In this document: positions 60,686-64,000 of the stretch, piece after piece | How the letters are laid out: each line of letters opens with the position of its first letter | Numbering within the stretch: position 1 is the stretch's first letter | The notes under the pieces: generated by a model | What the model was told of the DNA's origin: nothing | Seen by the model: only the letters and a program-made list of their open reading frames with translations | Databases searched by the model: none | Source of the DNA: DASVWZ01 sp963715675 | Lineage (GTDB): Bacteria; Acidobacteriota; Terriglobia; Terriglobales; Acidobacteriaceae | Reading direction: 5' to 3' | Length of the DNA stretch: 64,000 nucleotides | Assembly: GCA_963715675.1 (NCBI GenBank) | Contig: OY970265.1 | Location: 5,146,001 to 5,210,000, forward strand | Program-made: the position numbers and the translations under genes

Positions 60686-62152
60686 ATGCAAGAGATTGCC
60701 TCCTGGGCCCTGAACATCGCCGAACTTCGCGGCGCGTCGTACGCTGCGGCGCGTATTGCCGGCGAGCGTAACCGGGCGCTTTCCTCCAAGAATGGGAAAG
60801 TCGGCAGCGCTTCGGATTCCGAGTCGCTCGGAATCGGCATTCGAGTGATTGCCGACGGCGCCTGGGGATTCGCCGCCTCGGACGATCTGAGCCGCGCCGC
60901 CGTCGAAGCAACCGCGGCCAAGGCGGTTGAAATTGCCAGATCTTCGGCGCGAGTCAAAGAGCGTGACATTCGACTTGCCCCGGAGAAGGCGGCCACCGCC
61001 GAGTGGACCAGCCCCTGCCAGATCGATCCGTTCACCACTTCGGTCGAGCAGAACATTGCGCTGCTGTTGAAGGCGGACTCCGAACTGCGCTCGGCGACGG
61101 GCATCACCCTGGCGGAAACCAACATGAATTTCCGCCGCGAGGAGATCTGGTTCGTCTCGACCGAAGGCGCGAACATTCATCAGACCAAGTACACCGTGGG
61201 CGCCGGATACACCGCCTATGCGTTTGCCGGAAATGAGATTCAGAAGCGCTCGTATCCGAATTCCTTTGCCGGGCAGTGGCAGAACAAAGGATACGAACTC
61301 ATTGATGAGCTGAGGCTGGTGGAGAACGCACGCCGCACCGGCGAAGAGGCGGTTGCACTGCTTAAGGCGGATCAGTGTCCGGAAGGTGTGTTCGACGTGA
61401 TCCTCGACGGGTCTCAGCTGGGTTTGCAGATTCACGAGTCAGTCGGCCATCCGATTGAACTGGACCGCGTGCTGGGGATGGAAGCCAATTACGCCGGGAC
61501 GTCGTTTCTGACGCTCGAAAAACTGGGCAAACTGCGATATGGTAGCGCCCTGGTGAACATCGTCGCCGACGCCCGCCAGGAGCATGGTCCGGGTCTGGGC
61601 ACGTTCGCCTTCGACGACGAAGGGGTTCCGGCGCAGTGCATCCCGATCATTACCCGCGGGTTGTTTACGGGATATCTGAGCTCGCGAGAAACCGCGCACA
61701 CGATTGACCTGAAGCGCTCCGGCGGAACCTTGCGCGCGGAAGCCTGGAACCGTTTGCCGATGATCCGAATGACCAACGTCAGCATTCTTCCGGGAGAAAA
61801 GCCGCTGAACCGGCAACAGCTTATTTCCGAAACGGACCAAGGCATTGAGATGGAGACCAACCGCTCCTGGTCGATCGACGACAAGCGCTACAACTTTCAG
61901 TTTGGCTGCGAGATCGGTTGGGAGATCAAGAACGGCAAGCGCACTCGCATGTTGAAGAATCCCTCGTACTCCGGAATTACGACGGAGTTCTGGAATTCCA
62001 TGAACGCGATCTGCTCTCGCGATGAGTGGGTTCTATGGGGAGTGCCGCATTGCGGCAAAGGACAGCCGGCGCAAGTCATGGGCACGGGACATGGAGCGGC
62101 GCCTGCGCGGTTTGCGAAGATCAGGGTGGGGAGTGCGTATCGCGGGACGTGA
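60686..62152 (+). CDS. tldD: TldD family metalloprotease
   Basis: 488 residues from ATG 60686 (MQEIASWALNIAEL). The zinc motif is LQIHESVGHPIELDR (HExxxH), as in TldD. FKLEG-type fold segments MEGANYAG-like, GLGTFAFDDEGVPAQCIPII and LRAEAWNRLPMIRMTNVSILPGEKP follow. TldD pairs with TldE/PmbA in a heterodimer that degrades or trims unfolded peptides, for example microcin B17 and CcdA. TAAATT lies 13 nt before the ATG with no ribosome-binding site. The PmbA-like partner starts 327 nt downstream. Confidence 0.95.
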   Translation: MQEIASWALNIAELRGASYAAARIAGERNRALSSKNGKVGSASDSESLGIGIRVIADGAWGFAASDDLSRAAVEATAAKAVEIARSSARVKERDIRLAPEKAATAEWTSPCQIDPFTTSVEQNIALLLKADSELRSATGITLAETNMNFRREEIWFVSTEGANIHQTKYTVGAGYTAYAFAGNEIQKRSYPNSFAGQWQNKGYELIDELRLVENARRTGEEAVALLKADQCPEGVFDVILDGSQLGLQIHESVGHPIELDRVLGMEANYAGTSFLTLEKLGKLRYGSALVNIVADARQEHGPGLGTFAFDDEGVPAQCIPIITRGLFTGYLSSRETAHTIDLKRSGGTLRAEAWNRLPMIRMTNVSILPGEKPLNRQQLISETDQGIEMETNRSWSIDDKRYNFQFGCEIGWEIKNGKRTRMLKNPSYSGITTEFWNSMNAICSRDEWVLWGVPHCGKGQPAQVMGTGHGAAPARFAKIRVGSAYRGT

Positions 62153-62299
62153 CGGTGGTCACAAAAGCAGTTAGCACTTGGCACCTAGCATTTGGCATTT
62201 GGTCCTCAAGCCGCGACATATGCTGCCGGAAGGTGCTTTATTAGATTGTTGAAAATGTAGGCGTTGCCGCCGACCTAAAGAAATTTGGACCGGAGGTTG

Positions 62300-62470
62300 A
62301 TGGAGAGGAGACGCATAGCCCGAAGAGTAGTGGAGATCGTAACCGCGGCTGCATTCCTGGCGGCTGTCATGTACTGGCCGCGCACGAACACTGGTCACCT
62401 CCACCTTGGATCGATAGTTGTGGTCTTCTTCGCCGGCCTGTTGCTGCTTCGAAAGTGGCCGTCAGTCTAA
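62300..62470 (+). CDS. small two-helix membrane protein
   Basis: 56 residues from ATG 62300 with CGGAGG seven nt upstream (a TTG at 62285 is an in-frame alternative). A basic N-terminus (MERRRIARR) precedes two hydrophobic helices (IVTAAAFLAAVMYW and SIVVVFFAGLLLLRKWPSV) around a short HLHLG loop. No known family. It sits between tldD and the pmbA-like gene, 9 nt before the latter, so it is probably co-transcribed with it. Confidence 0.6.
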   Translation: MERRRIARRVVEIVTAAAFLAAVMYWPRTNTGHLHLGSIVVVFFAGLLLLRKWPSV

Positions 62471-62479
62471 AAACACTGA

Positions 62480-63865
62480 ATGCTGAACAAAAACCAAGCC
62501 GCTGACATTTTCGAACGCATCCGGAAGCATTCGACTGCCGACGAAGTCGAAGTGCTGATCTCTGGAACCAACAACGCGCTCACTCGCTTTGCCAACAACG
62601 TCATCCATCAGAACGTCGCTGAAGAGAATGTATTGGTCTCCGTCCGCACGGTGTTTGATGGCCGAACGGCGCGGGCTGCGACCAACAAACTCGATGACGA
62701 CAGCTTGAGAAGGGTTGTGCGGGCCTCGGAAAGCCTGGCGAAAGTGCAGCAGTCCGATCCCGATTTGCTCCCCGTGCCGAAGGCGGGCGAGGGGGTGCGC
62801 TCTGCGCCAGCAATGCCGAGCCGGCACTTCGAGAATACCGCCAGAATTACACCCCAGCAGCGCGCGGAAACGGTGAAGAAGATGGTCTCGGTTGCGGGGA
62901 AACACAAGCTCACTGCGGCAGGGATTTTCTACAACGCCGAGACGATCGAAGGCGTGTTCAATTCCCGGGGCCTCGCCGCGTGGCATGCTCAGACATCCTC
63001 GGAGATTTCGATCACCCTGCTGGGGAAGGATTCCTCGGGGTGGCAGAAATCCAACTCGCCGAATGTTGCCAATCTCGATGGCGAAGCACTGGCGCAAATT
63101 GCCGCGGAGAAGGCGCTGGCCTCGGCCAAGCCGCGTGAGATTCCAGCAGGGAAGTACACCGTTATCCTCGAACCGGCCGCGGTGCTCGACATGGTTGGCT
63201 TCATGTTTTATGACTTCGGCGGGCTGGCGATCCTCGATCAACGATCGTTTCTGAACAATCGTGTCGGGACGAAGCTGTTCGGAGATGAAGTCAACATTTG
63301 GGACGACGCCGGGCATGCCCTGCAATCGGGCCCGCCGTTTGATGGAGAGGGCGTGGGCCGCCAGCGGGTGCGGTTGGTCGAGAACGGAGTGGTGAAGCGG
63401 CTAGTCTACGCTCGGGCCAGTGCCGAGAAAATGAGGAACGCTGAGCACAAAGACAAGGTTGGCCCCATCGAGCCGACGGGACACGGGTTTCCGCTTCCCA
63501 ATGAAATCGGCGAAGCTCCTATGAACCTCGTATTTGGAAGCCCGCGGAACCCGCAGACGGTCGAGCAGATGATTGCGTCGACCGAACGTGGGGTTCTGGT
63601 TACGCGGCTATGGTATATCCGCGAAGTCGATCCTTATGAAAAGATCCTTACGGGGATGACGCGCGACGGGACGTTCTACGTGGAAGGCGGGAAAGTACGG
63701 TATGGGATTCTCAATTTCCGCTTCAACGAGAGCCTCATCCACATGCTGTCGAATGTGGAGGGGATGGGAGCGCCGGTTCGCGCCAGCGGGGAAGAAACCT
63801 TTGACATGGTGGTGCCCGCGATGAAAGTGAGGGACTTCAACTTCACGGAAGTGACGAAGTTCTGA
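62480..63865 (+). CDS. pmbA: TldE/PmbA family protein, partner of TldD
   Basis: 461 residues. The family layout is seen: N-terminal DEVEVLISGTNNALTRFANNVIHQNVAEENV, the central KYTVILEPAAVLDMVGFMFYDFGG, and C-terminal REVDPYEKILTGMTRDGTFYVEGGKVRYGILNFRFNESLIHML. The HExxxH of TldD is absent, which is normal for the non-catalytic TldE/PmbA subunit. It forms the peptidase heterodimer with TldD, encoded just upstream. No Shine-Dalgarno is obvious before the ATG. Confidence 0.92.
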   Translation: MLNKNQAADIFERIRKHSTADEVEVLISGTNNALTRFANNVIHQNVAEENVLVSVRTVFDGRTARAATNKLDDDSLRRVVRASESLAKVQQSDPDLLPVPKAGEGVRSAPAMPSRHFENTARITPQQRAETVKKMVSVAGKHKLTAAGIFYNAETIEGVFNSRGLAAWHAQTSSEISITLLGKDSSGWQKSNSPNVANLDGEALAQIAAEKALASAKPREIPAGKYTVILEPAAVLDMVGFMFYDFGGLAILDQRSFLNNRVGTKLFGDEVNIWDDAGHALQSGPPFDGEGVGRQRVRLVENGVVKRLVYARASAEKMRNAEHKDKVGPIEPTGHGFPLPNEIGEAPMNLVFGSPRNPQTVEQMIASTERGVLVTRLWYIREVDPYEKILTGMTRDGTFYVEGGKVRYGILNFRFNESLIHMLSNVEGMGAPVRASGEETFDMVVPAMKVRDFNFTEVTKF

Positions 63866-63878
63866 GCGGGCCATGTTC

Positions 63879-63905
63879 CGCACGGGCGAGGACGCCCGCG
63901 CCTAC
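63879..63905. repeat. dispersed hairpin repeat, copy 3 (inverted)
   Basis: Reading the minus strand gives GTAGGCGCGGGC and then GTCCTCGCCCGTGCG, nearly identical to the copy at 31364-31393. It lies 14 nt after the pmbA stop codon. Confidence 0.7.
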
Positions 63906-63917
63906 GTTGATGCTTTC

Positions 63918-64000
63918 TTACGTCCCAGCCTTGCGACGCCACAGCGCGAGCCCGGCGACGCCATATAGGGCAACCGCGGGCAACAGGAGCGCCCGCATCC
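63918..64000 (-). CDS. C-terminal end of a membrane protein (cut by window)
   Basis: The minus-strand frame ending at TAA 63918 encodes a short hydrophobic tail (LLLPAVALYGVAGLALW) ending in RRKAGT. It resembles the C-terminal membrane anchor of a sorted or tail-anchored protein, or the last helix of a larger one. The gene continues beyond the window. An internal ATG means the visible part may be all or little of it. Confidence 0.4.
   Translation of the reverse strand, partial: MRALLLPAVALYGVAGLALWRRKAGT

Noticed and set aside
60384..60911. N-terminal extension of the asnA frame
   Set aside because: The extra residues are Arg-rich and read through the palindrome and repeat. The ATG at 60383 has a ribosome-binding site and is where the AsnA protein begins.

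Overview
The window is a GC-rich (about 60% by eye) bacterial chromosome segment that fits Acidobacteriota, class Terriglobia (Koribacter-like). This is a judgement from gene content and style: an HAF-repeat secreted protein, a FecR/Trp-rich secreted protein, many short secreted proteins of unknown function, FmdB zinc ribbons, a RodZ-like protein, and intergenic hairpin repeats. I see no phage, insertion sequence, CRISPR array or rRNA. One tRNA gene, tRNA-Leu(CAG), is present.

Layout. 1-11 kb: the 3' part of a RelA/SpoT gene, an ornithine cyclodeaminase-family enzyme, a RidA-family protein, a secreted FKBP isomerase, ribosomal protein L28, a secreted dienelactone-hydrolase-like gene interrupted by one in-frame TGA, an OsmC protein, tRNA-Leu, a hemolysin III-family membrane protein, a large transketolase-like enzyme and an HAF-repeat protein. 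11.4-18.7 kb: an aromatic amino acid operon, trpC-trpF-trpB-(membrane spermidine-synthase-like)-trpA-chorismate mutase-DAHP synthase. 18.9-25.8 kb: an M28 peptidase, then a minus-strand operon of ABC exporter, LolD-like ATPase, MacB-like permease and esterase. 25.9-34.4 kb: small unknown proteins, PilZ, FmdB, a YheT hydrolase, an HGSNAT-like acyltransferase, an MFS transporter, cytochrome c and the FecR protein.

34.8-37.8 kb is the most interesting part. A 59-codon gene resembling a RiPP precursor is followed, with a 7-nt gap and then overlapping genes, by an S24/S26 peptidase, an HPr-kinase-like ATPase, a PqqD-like protein and a radical SAM/SPASM enzyme. It looks like a compact modified-peptide system.

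37.9-42.4 kb holds a protein with three identical zinc-binding repeats, a GT-C/TPR membrane protein, a second very small FmdB protein, a DUF2911 protein and two unknowns. 42.4-48.1 kb is a fatty acid beta-oxidation operon in the order fadN-fadA-fadE, with a strong promoter and a long leader that starts with a hairpin. 48.5-54.2 kb: Nudix hydrolase, GAF-GGDEF diguanylate cyclase, RodZ-like protein, and metK-ahcY of the methyl cycle. 54.4-64 kb: two secreted proteins (one a large FG-GAP/glycoside hydrolase fusion), asnA, and a tldD/pmbA pair. That pair may be relevant to peptide maturation, but it is 23 kb from the RiPP-like locus.

Intergenic DNA carries several dispersed hairpin and low-complexity repeat families. 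Some run into coding ends, notably at the trp junctions. Several genes appear to lack leaders, with a -10 box directly before the start codon.
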